Part shown: positions 24,130-38,489 of the stretch, in pieces
Position numbering within the stretch: position 1 is the first letter of the stretch
Layout: each line of letters starts with the position of its first letter
Assembly: GCF_949987535.1 (NCBI RefSeq)
Contig: NW_026646039.1
Coordinates: forward strand, 62,001 to 126,000
Source of the DNA: Balaenoptera acutorostrata
Taxonomy: Eukaryota > Chordata > Mammalia > Artiodactyla > Balaenopteridae
DNA: 64,000 nucleotides
Reading direction: 5' to 3'
Made by a program: the position numbers and the translations under genes
Notes under the pieces: model-generated
Told to the model about the DNA's origin: nothing
Database searches by the model: none
The model's input: only the letters and a program-made list of their open reading frames with translations

Positions 24130-27100
24130 GCTACCCTTGACTGCTTCTGCCTCCAATAGGTTTCCTAACCACTAGTGTTTTAAGGAACAGTTTAAAAAGA
24201 GAATCATATTGTGATTTCTTGATAATGGGTGTGTTCCTTATCTTTTCCTAGTGTCTAAACCCTTCTCCATGTCTGGACCCCCAAATAATATTCCTTTACG
24301 TGCTAAGGGGTATCTAGAGTGTGGGATAGGTTTAATAACTACCCTCACCCTAAAGCGTACCCTAACCCTAACCCCTACCCTAACACTAACGCGTACCCTA
24401 ATCCTAACCCGTACCCTAAACCGAGCCCTAACCCTAACACTAACCCTAACACTAACTCTAACCCATACCCTACGCCCTCCCCGAACCCCTCCCCGAACCC
24501 GTACCCTAAGCCGTACCCTAACCCTCACCCTAACCCTAACCCTAACCCTAAGCTACCCTTGACGGCTTCTGCCTCCAATAGATTTCCTAAGCACTAGTGA
24601 TTTAAGGAACATGTTAAAAAGAGAATCCTAATGTGATTTCTTGATAATGGGTGTGTTCCTTATCTTCTCCTCGTGTCTAAACTCTTCTCCATGGCTGTAC
24701 CCCCAAATAATAGTCCTTTACGTGCTAAGGGGTATCTAGAGAGTGTGATAGGTTTAATAACTACCCCCACCCTAACGCGTACCCTAACCCTAACCCCTAC
24801 CCTAACCCTAACGCGTACACTAATCCTAACCCGTACCCTAAACCGAGCCCTAACCCTAACACTAACCCTAACCCTAACCCTAACCCATACCCTACGCCCT
24901 ACCCGAACCCCTCCCCGAACCCGTACCCTAAGCCATACCCTAACCCTCACCCTAACCCTAACCCTAACCCTAAGCTACCCTTGACTGCTTCTGCCTCAAA
25001 AAGATTTCCTAAGCACTAGTGTTTTAAGGAACAGTTTAAAAAGAGAATCACATTGTGATTTCTTGATAATGGGTGTGTTCCTTATCTTCTCCTCGTGTCT
25101 AAACTCTTCTCCATGGCTGGACCCCCAAATAATATTCCTTTACGTGCTAAGGGGTATCTAGAGAGTGGGATAGGTTTAATAACTACCCTCACCCTAACGC
25201 GTACCCTAACCCTAACCCCTACCCTAACCCTAACGCGTACCCTAATCCTAACCCGTACCCTAAACCGAGCCCTAACCCTAACACTAGCCCTAACCCTAAC
25301 CCTAACCCATACCCTACGCCCTACCCGAACCCCTCCCCGAACCCGTACCCTAAGCCGTACCCTAACCCTCACCCTAACCCTAACCCTAACCCTAAGCTAC
25401 CCTTGACTGCTTCTGCCTCCAATAGATTTCCTAAGCACTAGTGTTTTAAGGAACAGGTTAAAAAGAGAATCCTAATGTGATTTCGTGATAATGGGTGTGT
25501 TCCTTATCTTCTCCTCGTGTCTAAACTCTTCTCCATGGCTGGACCCCCAAATAATATTCCTTTACGTGCTAAGGTGTATCTAGAGAGTTTGATAGGTTTA
25601 ATAACTACCCCCACCCTAACGGGTACCCTAACCCTAACCCCTACCCTAACCCTAACGCGTACCCTAATCCTAACCCGTACCCTAAACCGAGCCCTAACCC
25701 TAACACTAACCCTAACCCTAACCCTAACCCATACCCTATGCCCTACCCGAACCCCTCCCCGAACCCGTACCCTAAGCCATACCCTAACCCTCACCCTAAA
25801 CCTAACCCTAACCCTAAGCTACCCTTGACTGCTTCTGCCTCCAATAAATTTCCTAAGCACTAGTGTTTTAAGGAACAGGTTAAAAAGAGAATCCTAATGT
25901 GATTTCGTGATAATGGGTGTGTTCCTTATCTTCTCCCAGTGTCTAAACTCTTCTCCATGGCTGGACCCCCAAATAATATTCCTTTATGTGCTAAGGGGTA
26001 TCTAGAGAGTGTGATAGGTTTAATAACTACCCTCACCCTAACGCGTACCCTAACCCTAACCCCTAACCTAACCCTAGCGCGTACCCTAATCCTAACCCGT
26101 ACCCTAAACCGAGCCCTAACCCTAACACTAACCCTAACCCTAACCCTAACCCATACCCTACGCCCTACCCGAACCCCTCCCTGAACCCGTACCCTAAACC
26201 GTACCCTAACCCTCACCCTAACCCTAACCCTAACCCTAAGCTACCCTTGACGGCTTCTGCCTCCAATAGATTTCCTAAGCACTAGTGTTTTAAGGAACAG
26301 GTTAAAAAGAGAATCCTAATGTGATTTCTTGATAATGGGTGTGTTCCTTAACTTCTCCTCGTGTCTAAACTCTTCTCCATGGCTGGACCCCCAAATAATA
26401 TTCCTTTACGTGCTAAGGGGTATCTAGAGAGTGGGATAGGTTTAATAACTACCCTCACCCTAACGCGTACCCTAACCCTAACCCCTACCCGAACCCTAAC
26501 GCGTACCCTAATCCTAACCCGTACCCTAAACCGAGCCCTAACCCTAACACTAGCCCTAACCCTAACCCTAACCCATACCCTACGCCCTACCCGAACCCCT
26601 CCCCGAACCCATACCCTAAGCCGTACCCTAACCCTCACCCTAACCCTAACCCTAACCCTAAGCTACCCTTGACTGCTTCTGCCTCCAATAGATTTCCTAA
26701 GCACTAGTGTTTTAAGGAACAGGTTAAAAAGAGAATCCTAATGTGATTTCGTGATAATGGGTGTGTTCCTTATCTTCTCCTAGTGTCTAAACTCTTCTCC
26801 ATGTCTGGACCCCCAAATAATATTCCTTTACGTGCTAAGGGGTATCTAGAGAGTGTGATAGGTTTAATAACTACCCCCACCCTAACGCGTAGCCTAACCC
26901 TAACTGCTACGCTAACCCTAACGAGTACCCTAATCCTAACCCGTACCCTAAACCGAGCCCTAACCCTAACACTAACCCTAACTCTAACCCTAAACCATAC
27001 CCTACGCCCTACCCGAACCCCTCCCCGAACCCGTACCCTAAGCCGTACCCTAAACCTCACCCTAACCCTAACCCTAACACTAAGCTACCCTTGACTGCTT

Positions 27101-28771
27101 CTGCCTCCAATAGGTTTCCTAACCACTAGTGTTTTAAGGAACAGTTTAAAAAGAGAATCATATTGTGATTTCTTGATAATGGGTGTGTTCCTTATCTTTT
27201 CCTAGTGTCTAAACCCTTCTCCATGTCTGGACCCCCAAATAATATTCCTTTACGTGCTAAGGGGTATCTAGAGTGTGGGATAGGTTTAATAACTACCCTC
27301 ACCCTAAAGCGTACCCTAACCCTAACCCCTAACCTAACACTAACGCGTACCCTAATCCTAACCCGTACCCTAAACCGAGCCCTAACCCTAACACTAACCC
27401 TAACCCTAACTCTAACCCATACCCTACGCCCTCCCCGAACCCCTCCCCAAACCCGTACCCTAAGCCGTACCCTAACCCTCACCCTAACCCTAACCCTAAC
27501 CCTAAGCTACCCTTGACGGCTTCTGCCTCCAATAGATTTCCTAAGCACTAGTGATTTAAGGAACATGTTAAAAAGAGAATCCTAATGTGATTTCTTGATA
27601 ATGGGTGTGTTCCTTATCTTCTCCTCGTGTCTAAACTCTTCTCCATGGCTGTACCCCCAAATAATAGTCCTTTACGTGCTAAGGGGTATCTAGAGAGTGT
27701 GATAGGTTTAATAACTACCCCCACCCTAACGCGTACCCTAACCCTAACCCCTACCCTAACCCTAACGCGTACACTAATCCTAACCCGTACCCTAAACCGA
27801 GCCCTAACCCTAACACTAACCCTAACCCTAACCCTAACCCATACCCTACGCCCTACCCGAACCCCTCCCCGAACCCGTACCCTAAGCCATACCCTAACCC
27901 TCACCCTAACCCTAACCCTAACCCTAAGCTACCCTTGACTGCTTCTGCCTCAAAAAGATTTCCTAAGCACTAGTGTTTTAAGGAACAGTTTAAAAAGAGA
28001 ATCACATTGTGATTTCTTGATAATGGGTGTGTTCCTTATCTTCTCCTCGTGTCTAAACTCTTCTCCATGGCTGGACCCCCAAATAATATTCCTTTACGTG
28101 CTAAGGGGTATCTAGAGAGTGGGATAGGTTTAATAACTACCCTCACCCTAACGCGTACCCTAACCCTAACCCCTACCCTAACCCTAACGCGTACCCTAAT
28201 CCTAACCCGTACCCTAAACCGAGCCCTAACCCTAACACTAGCCCTAACCCTAACCCTAACCCATACCCTACGCCCTACCCGAACCCCTCCCCGAACCCGT
28301 ACCATAAGCCGTACCCTAACCCTCACCCTAACCCTAACCCTAACCCTAAGCTACCCTTGACTGCTTCTGCCTCCAATGGATTTCATAAGCACTAGTGTTT
28401 TAAGGAACAGGTTAAAAAGAGAATCCTAATGTGATTTCGTGATAATGGGTGTGTTCCTTATCTTCTCCTCGTGTCTAAACTCTTCTCCATGGCTGGACCC
28501 CCAAATAATATTCCTTTACGTGCTAAGTGGTATCTAGAGAGTGTGATAGGTTTAATAACTACCCTCACCCTAACGCGTACCCTAACCCTAACCGCAACCC
28601 TAACCCTAACGAGTACCCTAATCCTAACCCGTACCCTAAACCGAGCCCTAACCCTAACACTAACCCTAACCCTAACCCTAAACCATACCCTACGCCCTAC
28701 CCGAACCTCTCACCGAACCCGTACCCTAAGCCATACCCTAACCCACACCCTAACCCTAACCCTAACCCTAA
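24130..28771 (+). repeat. 4.64-kb segment duplicated at offset 9718, copy 1
   Basis: Eleven consecutive 422-bp monomers (K1-K2-K3, the H1 unit K4 to K3, then the 28350 monomer) match 33848-38489 base for base apart from scattered substitutions. The shared order ends where the right copy inserts a 386-bp monomer at 38490. Confidence 0.88.
25396..28349 (+). repeat. H1 higher-order unit, copy 1 (K4-K5-K6-K7-K1-K2-K3, 2954 bp)
   Basis: Seven 422-bp monomers start at 25396, 25818, 26240, 26662, 27084, 27506 and 27928. K4 has AAGGTGTATC and GAGTTTGATAGG. K5 has TTTATGTGC and CCCCTAACCTAACC. K6 has CCTTAACTTCTCC and CTACCCGAACCC. K7 has ATGTCTGG with GCGTAGCC and GCTACGC. The unit is 7 x 422 bp exactly, with no indels. 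Confidence 0.92.
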
Positions 28772-31700
28772 GCTACCCTTGACTGCTTCTGCCTCCAATA
28801 GATTTCCTAAGCACTAGTGTTTTAAGGAACAGGTTAAAAAGAGAATCCTAATGTGATTTCTTGATAATGGGTGTGTTCCTTATCTTCTCCTCGTGTCTAA
28901 ACTCTTCTACATGGCTAGACCCCCAAATAATATTCCTTTATGTGCTAAGGGGTATCTAGAGAGTGTGATAGGTTTAATAACTACCCTCACCCTAACACGT
29001 ACCCTAACCCTAACCCCTACCCTAACCCTAACGCGTTCCCTAATCCTAACCCGTACCCTAAACCGAGCCCTAACCATAACACTAACCCTAACCCTAACCC
29101 TAACCCATACCCTACGCCCTACCCAAACCCCTCCCCGAACCCGTACCCTAAGCCATACCCTAGCCCTCACCCTAACCCTAACCCTAACCCTAAGCTACCC
29201 TTGACTGCTTCTGGCTCCAATAGATTTCCTAAGCACTAGTGTTTTAAGGAACAGGTTAAAAAGAGAATCCTAATGTGATTCCGTGATAATGGGTGTGTTC
29301 CTTATCTTCTCCTAGTGTCTTAACTCTTCTCCATGGCTGGACCCCCAAATAATATTCCTATACGTGCTAAGGGGTATCTAGAGAGTGGGATAGGTTGAAT
29401 AACTACCCTCACCCTAACGCGTACCCTAACCCTAACTGCTACCCTAACCCTAGCGCGTACCCTAATCCTAACCCGTACCCTAAACCGAGCCCTAAACCTA
29501 ACACTAACTCTAACCCTAACACTAACTCTAACCCTAACCCTAACCCATACCCTACGCCCTACCCGAACCCCTCCCTGAACCCGTACCCTAAACCGTACCC
29601 TAACCCTCACCCTAACCCTAACCCTAACCCTAAGCTACCCTTGACGGCTTCTGCCTCCAATAGATTTCCTAAGCACTAGTGTTTTAAGGAACAGGTTAAA
29701 AAGAGAATCCTAATGTGATTTCTTGATAATGGGTGTGTTCCTTATCTTCTCCTCGTGTCTAAACTCTTCTCCATGGCTGGACCCCCAAATAATATTCCTT
29801 TACGTGCTAAGGGGTATCTAGAGAGTGGGATAGGTTTAATAACTACCCTCACCCTAACGCGTAGCCTAACCCTAACCGCTACGCTAACCCTAACGAGTAC
29901 CCTAATCCTAACCCGTACCCTAAACCGAGCCCTAACCCTAACACTAACCCTAACCCTAACCCTAACCCATACCCTACGCCCTACCCGAACCCCTCCCCGA
30001 ACCCGTACCCTAAGCCATACCCTAACCCTCACCCTAACCCTAACCCTAACCCTAAGCTACCCTTGACTGCTTCTGCCTCCAATAGATTTCCTAAGCACTA
30101 GTGTTTTAAGGAACAGTTTAAAAAGAGAATCATATTGTGATTTCTTAATAATGGGTGTGTTCCTTATCTTCTCCTAGTGTCTAAACCCTTCTCCATGGCT
30201 GGACCCCCAAATAATATTCCTTTACGTGCTAAGGGATATCTAGAGAGTGGGATAGGTTTAATAACTACCCTCACCCTAAAGCGTATCCTAAACCTAACCC
30301 CTACCCTAACCCTAACGCATACTCTAATCCTAACCCGTACCCTAAACCGAGCCCTAACCCTAACACTAGCCCTAACCCTAACCCTAACCCATACCCTACG
30401 CCCTACCCGAACCCCTCCCCGAACCCGTACCCTAAGCCATACCCTAACCCTCACCCTAAACCTAACCCTAACCCTAAGCTACCCTTGACTGCTTCTGCCT
30501 CCAATAGATTTCCTAAGCACTAGTGTTTTAAGGAACAGGTTAAAAAGAGAATCCTAATGTGATTTCGTGATAATGGGTGTGTTCCTTATCTTCTCCTAGT
30601 GTCTAAACTCTTCTCCATGGCTGGACCCCCAAATAATATTCCTTTATGTGCTAAGGGGTATCTAGAGAGTGTGATAGGTTTAATAACTACCCTCACCCTA
30701 ACGCGTACCCTAACCCTAACCCCTACCCTAACCCTAGCGCATACCCTAATCCTAACCCGTACCCTAAACCGAGCCCTAACCCTAACACTAACTCTAACCC
30801 TAACCCTAACCCATACCCTACGCCCTACCCGAACCCCTCCCTGAACCCGTACCCTAAACCGTACACTAACCCTCACCCTAACCCTAACCCTAACCCTAAG
30901 CTACCCTTGACGGCTTCTGCCTCCAATAGATTTTCTAAGCACTAGTGTTTTAAGGAACAGGTTAAAAAGAGAATCCTAATGTGATTTCTTGATAATGGGT
31001 GTGTTCCTTATCTTCTCCTCGTGTCTAAACTCTTCTCCATGGCTGGACCCCCAAATAATATTCCTTTACGTGCTAAGGGGTATCTAGAGAGTGGGATAGG
31101 TTTAATAACTACCCTCACCCTAAAGCGTACCCTAACTCTAACAACTACCCTAACACTAACGCGTACCCTAATCCTAACCCGTACCCTAAACCGAGCCCTA
31201 ACCCTAACACTAACCCTAACCCTAACCCATACCCTACGGCCTACCCGAACCCCTCCCCGAACCCGTACCCTAAGCCGTACCCTAACCCTCACCCTAACCC
31301 TAACCCTAACCCTAGGCTACCCTTGACGGCTTCTGCCTCCAATAGATTTCCTAAGCACTAGTGTTTTAAGGAACGTGTTAAAAATAGAATCCTAATGTGA
31401 TTTCTTGATAATGGGTGTGTTCCTTGTCTTCTCCTCGTGTCTAAACTCTTCTCCATGGCTGGACCCCCAAATAATATTCCTTTATGTGCTAAGGGGTATC
31501 TAGAGAGTGTGATAGGTTTAATAACTACCCTCACCCTAACGCGTACCCTAACCCTAACCCGTACCCTAACCCTAGCGCGTACCCTAATCCTAACCCGTAC
31601 CCTAAACCGAGCCCTAAACCTAACACTAACTCTAACCCTAACCCTAACCCATACCCTACGCCCTACCCGAACCCCTCACTGAACCCGTACCCTAAACCGT

Positions 31701-32159
31701 ACCCTAACCCTCACCCTAACCCTAACCCTAACCCTAAGCTACCCTTGACGGCTTCTGCCTCCAATAGATTTCCTAAGCACTAGTGTTTTAAGGAACAGGT
31801 TAAAAAGAGAATCCTAATGTGATTTCTTGATAATGGGTGTGTTCCTTATCTTCTCCTCGTGTCTAAACTCTTCTCCATGGCTGGACCCCCAAATAATATT
31901 CCTCTACGTGCTAAGGGGTATCTAGAGAGTGGGATAGGTTTAATAACTACCCTCACCCTAACGCGTACCCTAACCCTAACCCCTACCCGAACCCTAACGC
32001 GTACCCTAATCCTAACCCGTACCCTAAACCGAGCCCTAACCCTAACACTAGCCCTAACCCTAACCCTAACCCATACCCTACGCCCTACCCGAACCCCTCC
32101 CCGAGCCCATACCCTAAGCCGTACCCTAACCCTCACCCTAACCCTAACCCTAACCCTAA
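28350..32159 (+). repeat. Nine-monomer spacer between H1 units
   Basis: Monomers start at 28350, 28772, 29194 (440 bp), 29634, 30056, 30478, 30900 (416 bp), 31316 and 31738. 28350 has CTAAGTGGTATC and 28772 has CTACATGGCTAGACC; both recur (38068; 38876 and 50159). 29194 is a J3 copy without a J2 before it. 30056 recurs at 52697 and 61143 (CTAAGGGATATC, GCGTATCCTAAACC). 30900 lost one hexamer and has CCTAGGCTACCC at its end, as at 40130, 53541 and 61988. Confidence 0.88.
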
Positions 32160-35113
32160 GCTACCCTTGACTGCTTCTGCCTCCAATAGATTTCCTAAGC
32201 ACTAGTGTTTTAAGGAACAGGTTAAAAAGAGAATCCTAATGTGATTTCGTGATAATGGGTGTGTTCCTTATCTTCTCCTCGTGTCTAAACTCTTCTCCAT
32301 GGCTGGACCCCCAAATAATATTCCTTTACGTGCTAAGGGGTATCTAGAGAGTTTGATAGGTTTAATAACTACCCCCACCCTAACGCGTACCCTAACCCTA
32401 ACCCCTACCCTAACCCTAACGCGTACCCTAATCCTAACCCGTACCCTAAACCGAGCCCTAACCCTAACACTAACCCTAACCCTAACCCTAACCCATACCC
32501 TACGCCCTACCCGAACCCCTTCCCGAACCCGTACCCTAAGCCATACCCTAACCCTCACCCTAAACCTAACCCTAACCCTAAGCTACCCTTGACTGCTTCT
32601 GCCTCCAATAGATTTCCTAAGCACTAGTGTTTTAAGGAACAGGTTAAAAAGAGAATCCTAATGTGATTTCGTGATAATGGGTGTGTTCCTTATCTTCTCC
32701 TAGTGTCTAAACTCTTCTCCATGGCTGGACCCCCAAATAATATTCCTTTATGTGCTAAGGGGTATCTAGAGAGTGTGATAGGTTTAATAACTACCCTCAC
32801 CCTAACGCGTACCCTAACCCTAACCCCTAACCTAACCCTAGCGCGTACCCTAATCCTAACCCGTACCCTAAACCGAGCCCTAACCCTAACACTAACTCTA
32901 ACCCTAACCCTAACCGATACCCTACGCCCTACCCGAACCCCTCCCTGAACCCGTACCCTAAACCGTACCCTAACCCTCACCCTAACCCTAACCCTAACCC
33001 TAAGCTACCCTTGACGGCTTCTGCCTCCAATAGATTTCCTAAGCACTAGTGTTTTAAGGAACAGGTTAAAAAGAGAATCCTAATGTGATTTCTTGATAAT
33101 GGGTGTGTTCCTTAACTTCTCCTCGTGTCTAAACTCTTCTCCATGGCTGGACCCCCAAATAATATTCCTTTACGTGCTAAGGGGTATCTAGAGAGTGGGA
33201 TAGGTTTAATAACTACCCTCACCCTAACGCGTACCCTAACCCTAACCCCTACCCGAACCCTAACGCGTACCCTAATCCTAACCCGTACCCTAAACCGAGC
33301 CCTAACCCTAACACTAGCCCTAACCGTAACCCTAACCCATACCCTACGCCCTACCCGAACCCCTCCCCGAACCCATACCCTAAGCCGTACCCTAACCCTC
33401 ACCCTAACCCTAACCCTAACCCTAAGCTACCCTTGACTGCTTCTGCCTCCAATAGATTTCCTAAGCACTAGTGTTTTAAGGAACAGGTTAAAAAGAGAAT
33501 CCTAATGTGATTTCGTGATAATGGGTGTGTTCCTTATCTTCTCCTAGTGTCTAAACTCTTCTCCATGTCTGGACCCCCAAATAATATTCCTTTACGTGCT
33601 AAGGGGTATCTAGAGAGTGTGATAGGTTTAATAACTACCCCCACCCTAACGCGTAGCCTAACCCTAACCGCTACGCTAACCCTAACGAGTACCCTAATCC
33701 TAACCCGTACCCTAAACCGAGCCCTAACCCTAACACTAACCCTAACTCTAACCCTAAACCATACCCTACGCCCTACCCGAACCCCTCCCCGAACCCGTAC
33801 CCTAAGCCGTACCCTAAACCTCACCCTAACCCTAACCCTAACACTAAGCTACCCTTGACTGCTTCTGCCTCCAATAGGTTTCCTAACCACTAGTGTTTTA
33901 AGGAGCAGTTTAAAAAGAGAATCATATTGTGATTTCTTGATAATGGGTGTGTTCCTTATCTTTTCCTAGTGTCTAAACCCTTCTCCATGTCTGGACCCCC
34001 AAATAATATTCCTTTACGTGCTAAGGGGTATCTAGAGTGTGGGATAGGTTTAATAACTACCCTCACCCTAAAGCGTACCCTAACCCTAACCCCTACCCTA
34101 ACACTAACGCGTACCCTAATCCTAACACGTACCCTAAACCGAGCCCTAACCCTAACACTAACCCTAACCCTAACTCTAACCCATACCCTACGCCCTCCCC
34201 GAACCCCTCCCCGAACCCGTACCCTAAGCCGTACCCTAACCCTCACCCTAACCCTAACCCTAACCCTAAGCTACCCTTGACGGCTTCTGCCTCCAATAGA
34301 TTTCCTAAGCACTAGTGATTTAAGGAACATGTTAAAAAGAGAATCCTAATGTGATTTCTTGATAATGAGTGTGTTCCTTATCTTCTCCTCGTGTCTAAAC
34401 TCTTCTCCATGGCTGTACCCCCAAATAATAGTCCTTTACGTGCTAAGGGGTATCTAGAGAGTGTGATAGGTTTAATAACTACCCCCACCCTAACGCGTAC
34501 CCTAACCCTAACCCCTACCCTAACCCTAACGCGTACACTAATCCTAACCCGTACCCTAAACCGAGCCCTAACCCTAACACTAACCCTAACCCTAACCCTA
34601 ACCCATACCCTACGCCCTACCCGAACCCCTCCCCGAACCCGTACCCTAAGCCATACCCTAACCCTCACCCTAACCCTAACCCTAACCCTAAGCTACCCTT
34701 GACTGCTTCTGCCTCAAAAAGATTTCCTAAGCACTAGTGTTTTAAGGAACAGTTTAAAAAGAGAATCACATTGTGATTTCTTGATAATGGGTGTGTTCCT
34801 TATCTTCTCCTCGTGTCTAAACTCTTCTCCATGGCTGGACCCCCAAATAATATTCCTTTACGTGCTAAGGGGTATCTAGAGAGTGGGATAGGTTTAATAA
34901 CTACCCTCACCCTAACGCGTACCCTAACCCTAACCCCTACCCTAACCCTAACGCGTACCCTAATCCTAACCCGTACCCTAAACCGAGCCCTAACCCTAAC
35001 ACTAGCCCTAACCCTAACCCTAACCCATACCCTACGCCCTACCCGAACCCCTCCCCGAACCCGTACCCTAAGCCGTACCCTAACCCTCACCCTAACCCTA
35101 ACCCTAACCCTAA
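32160..35113 (+). repeat. H1 higher-order unit, copy 2 (2954 bp)
   Basis: Monomers K4-K5-K6-K7-K1-K2-K3 start at 32160, 32582, 33004, 33426, 33848, 34270 and 34692. It lies 6764 bp after copy 1 and abuts copy 3. Its K4 has AAGGGGTATC and CCCCTTCCCGAACC, shared with 51023 and not with the other H1 copies. Its K2 has GATAATGAGTGTG, shared only with 51867. Confidence 0.92.
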
Positions 35114-38100
35114 GCTACCCTTGACTGCTTCTGCCTCCAATAGATTTCCTAAGCACTAGTGTTTTAAGGAACAGGTTAAAAAGAGAATCCTAATGTGATT
35201 TCGTGATAATGGGTGTGTTCCTTATCTTCTCCTCGTGTCTAAACTCTTCTCCATGGCTGGACCCCCAAATAATATTCCTTTACGTGCTAAGGTGTATCTA
35301 GAGAGTTTGATAGGTTTAATAACTACCCCCACCCTAACGCGTACCCTTACCCTAACCCCTACCCTAACCCTAACGCGTACCCTAATCCTAACCCGTACCC
35401 TAAACCGAGCCCTAACCCTAACACTAACCCTAACCCTAACCCTAACCCATACCCTACGCCCTACCCGAACCCCTCCCCGAACCCGTACCCTAAGCCATAC
35501 CCTAACCCTCACCCTAAACCTAACCCTAACCCTAAGCTACCCTTGACTGCTTCTGCCTCCAATAGATTTCCTAAGCACTAGTGTTTTAAGGAACAGGTTA
35601 AAAAGAGAATCCTAATGTGATTTCGTGATAATGGGTGTGTTCCTTATCTTCTCCCAGTGTCTAAACTCTTCTCCATGGCTGGACCCCCAAATAATATTCC
35701 TTTATGTGCTAAGGGGTATCTAGAGAGTGTGATAGGTTTAATAACTACCCTCACCCTAACGCGTACCCTAACCCTAACCCCTAACCTAACCCTAGCGCGT
35801 ACCCTAATCCTAACCCGTACCCTAAACCGAGCCCTAACCCTAACACTAACTCTAACCCTAACCCTAACCCATACCCTACGCCCTACCCGAACCCCTCCCT
35901 GAACCTGTACCCTAAACCGTACCCTAACCCTCACCCTAACCCTAACCCTAACCCTAAGCTACCCTTGACGGCTTCTGCCTCCAATAGATTTCCTAAGCAC
36001 TAGTGTTTTAAGGAACAGGTTAAAAAGAGAATCCTAATGTGATTTCTTGATAATGGGTGTGTTCCTTAACTTCTCCTCGTGTCTAAACTCTTCTCCATGG
36101 CTGGACCCCCAAATAATATTCCTTTACGTGCTAAGGGGTATCTAGAGAGTGGGATAGGTTTAATAACTACCCTCACCCTAACGCGTACCCTAACCCTAAC
36201 CCCTACCCGAACCCTAACGCGTACCCTAATCCTAACCCGTACCCTAAACCGAGCCCTAACCCTAACACTAGCCCTAACCCTAACCCTAACCCATACCCTA
36301 CGCCCTACCCGAACCCCTCCCCGAACCCATACCCTAAGCCGTACCCTAACCCTCACCCTAACCCTAACCCTAACCCTAAGCTACCCTTGACTGCTTCTGC
36401 CTCCAATAGATTTCCTAAGCACTAGTGTTTTAAGGAACAGGTTAAAAAGAGAATCCTAATGTGATTTCGTGATAATGGGTGTGTTCCTTATCTTCTCCTA
36501 GTGTCTAAACTCTTCTCCATGTCTGGACCCCCAAATAATATTCCTTTACGTGCTAAGGGGTATCTAGAGAGTGTGATAGGTTTAATAACTACCCCCACCC
36601 TAACGCGTAGCCTAACCCTAACTGCTACGCTAACCCTAACGAGTACCCTAATCCTAACCCGTACCCTAAACCGAGCCCTAACCCTAACACTAACCCTAAC
36701 TCTAACCCTAAACCATACCCTACGCCCTACCCGAACCCCTCCCCGAACCCGTACCCTAAGCCGTACCCTAAACCTCACCCTAACCCTAACCCTAACACTA
36801 AGCTACCCTTGACTGCTTCTGCCTCCAATAGGTTTCCTAACCACTAGTGTTTTAAGGAACAGTTTAAAAAGAGAATCATATTGTGATTTCTTGATAATGG
36901 GTGTGTTCCTTATCTTTTCCTAGTGTCTAAACCCTTCTCCATGTCTGGACCCCCAAATAATATTCCTTTACGTGCTAAGGGGTATCTAGAGTGTGGGATA
37001 GGTTTAATAACTACCCTCACCCTAAAGCGTACCCTAACCCTAACCCCTAACCTAACACTAACGCGTACCCTAATCCTAACCCGTACCCTAAACCGAGCCC
37101 TAACCCTAACACTAACCCTAACCCTAACTCTAACCCATACCCTACGCCCTCCCCGAACCCCTCCCCAAACCCGTACCCTAAGCCGTACCCTAACCCTCAC
37201 CCTAACCCTAACCCTAACCCTAAGCTACCCTTGACGGCTTCTGCCTCCAATAGATTTCCTAAGCACTAGTGATTTAAGGAACATGTTAAAAAGAGAATCC
37301 TAATGTGATTTCTTGATAATGGGTGTGTTCCTTATCTTCTCCTCGTGTCTAAACTCTTCTCCATGGCTGTACCCCCAAATAATAGTCCTTTACGTGCTAA
37401 GGGGTATCTAGAGAGTGTGATAGGTTTAATAACTACCCCCACCCTAACGCGTACCCTAACCCTAACCCCTACCCTAACCCTAACGCGTACACTAATCCTA
37501 ACCCGTACCCTAAACCGAGCCCTAACCCTAACACTAACCCTAACCCTAACCCTAACCCATACCCTACGCCCTACCCGAACCCCTCCCCGAACCCGTACCC
37601 TAAGCCATACCCTAACCCTCACCCTAACCCTAACCCTAACCCTAAGCTACCCTTGACTGCTTCTGCCTCAAAAAGATTTCCTAAGCACTAGTGATTTAAG
37701 GAACAGTTTAAAAAGAGAATCACATTGTGATTTCTTGATAATGGGTGTGTTCCTTATCTTCTCCTCGTGTCTAAACTCTTCTCCATGGCTGGACCCCCAA
37801 ATAATATTCCTTTACGTGCTAAGGGGTATCTAGAGAGTGGGATAGGTTTAATAACTACCCTCACCCTAACGCGTACCCTAACCCTAACCCCTACCCTAAC
37901 CCTAACGCGTACCCTAATCCTAACCCGTACCCTAAACCGAGCCCTAACCCTAACACTAGCCCTAACCCTAACCCTAACCCATACCCTACGCCCTACCCGA
38001 ACCCCTCCCCGAACCCGTACCCTAAGCCGTACCCTAACCCTCACCCTAACCCTAACCCTAACCCTAAGCTACCCTTGACTGCTTCTGCCTCCAATGGATT

Positions 38101-38489
38101 TCATAAGCACTAGTGTCTTAAGGAACAGGTTAAAAAGAGAATCCTAATGTGATTTCGTGATAATGGGTGTGTTCCTTATCTTCTCCTCGTGTCTAAACTC
38201 TTCTCCATGGCTGGACCCCCAAATAATATTCCTTTACGTGCTAAGTGGTATCTAGAGAGTGTGATAGGTTTAATAACTACCCTCACCCTAACGCGTACCC
38301 TAACCCTAACCGCTACCCTAACCCTAACGAGTACCCTAATCCTAACCCGTACCCTAAACCGAGCCCTAACCCTAACACTAACCCTAACCCTAACCCTCAC
38401 CCATACCCCACGCCCTACCCGAAACCCTCCCCGAACCCGTACCCTAAGCCGTACCCTAACCCTCACCCTAACCCTAACCCTAACCCTAA
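33848..38489 (+). repeat. 4.64-kb segment duplicated at offset 9718, copy 2
   Basis: This is the counterpart of 24130-28771. It ends with the monomer at 38068, which shares the rare pair CAATGGATTTCATAAGC and CTAAGTGGTATC with 28350. After it the two regions diverge in monomer order. Confidence 0.88.
35114..38067 (+). repeat. H1 higher-order unit, copy 3 (2954 bp)
   Basis: Monomers start at 35114, 35536, 35958, 36380, 36802, 37224 and 37646, in direct tandem with copy 2. It matches copy 1 at offset 9718 better than its neighbour does (AAGGTGTATC in K4, AACTGCTACGC in K7, CCCCTAACCTAACAC in K1). The closest relatives are therefore not adjacent. Confidence 0.92.

Larger units (their letters stand above)
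21565..25395 (+). repeat. Expanded H2 higher-order unit (J1-J2-J3-J2-J3-J4-K1-K2-K3)
   Basis: Nine monomers start at 21565, 21987, 22408, 22848, 23269, 23709, 24130, 24552 and 24974. The length of 3831 bp equals a standard H2 unit plus 861 bp, because the J2-J3 dimer is present twice. The two dimers share the private variant GTACCATAAACC, so the dimer was duplicated locally and recently. J1 is recognised by ATGTCATTCCGTG, CCTATACGTG, TTATTAACTACC and AAACAGAGCC. J4 is recognised by CCCCCAATAAT, GCGTAGCC and GCTACGC. Confidence 0.9.
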
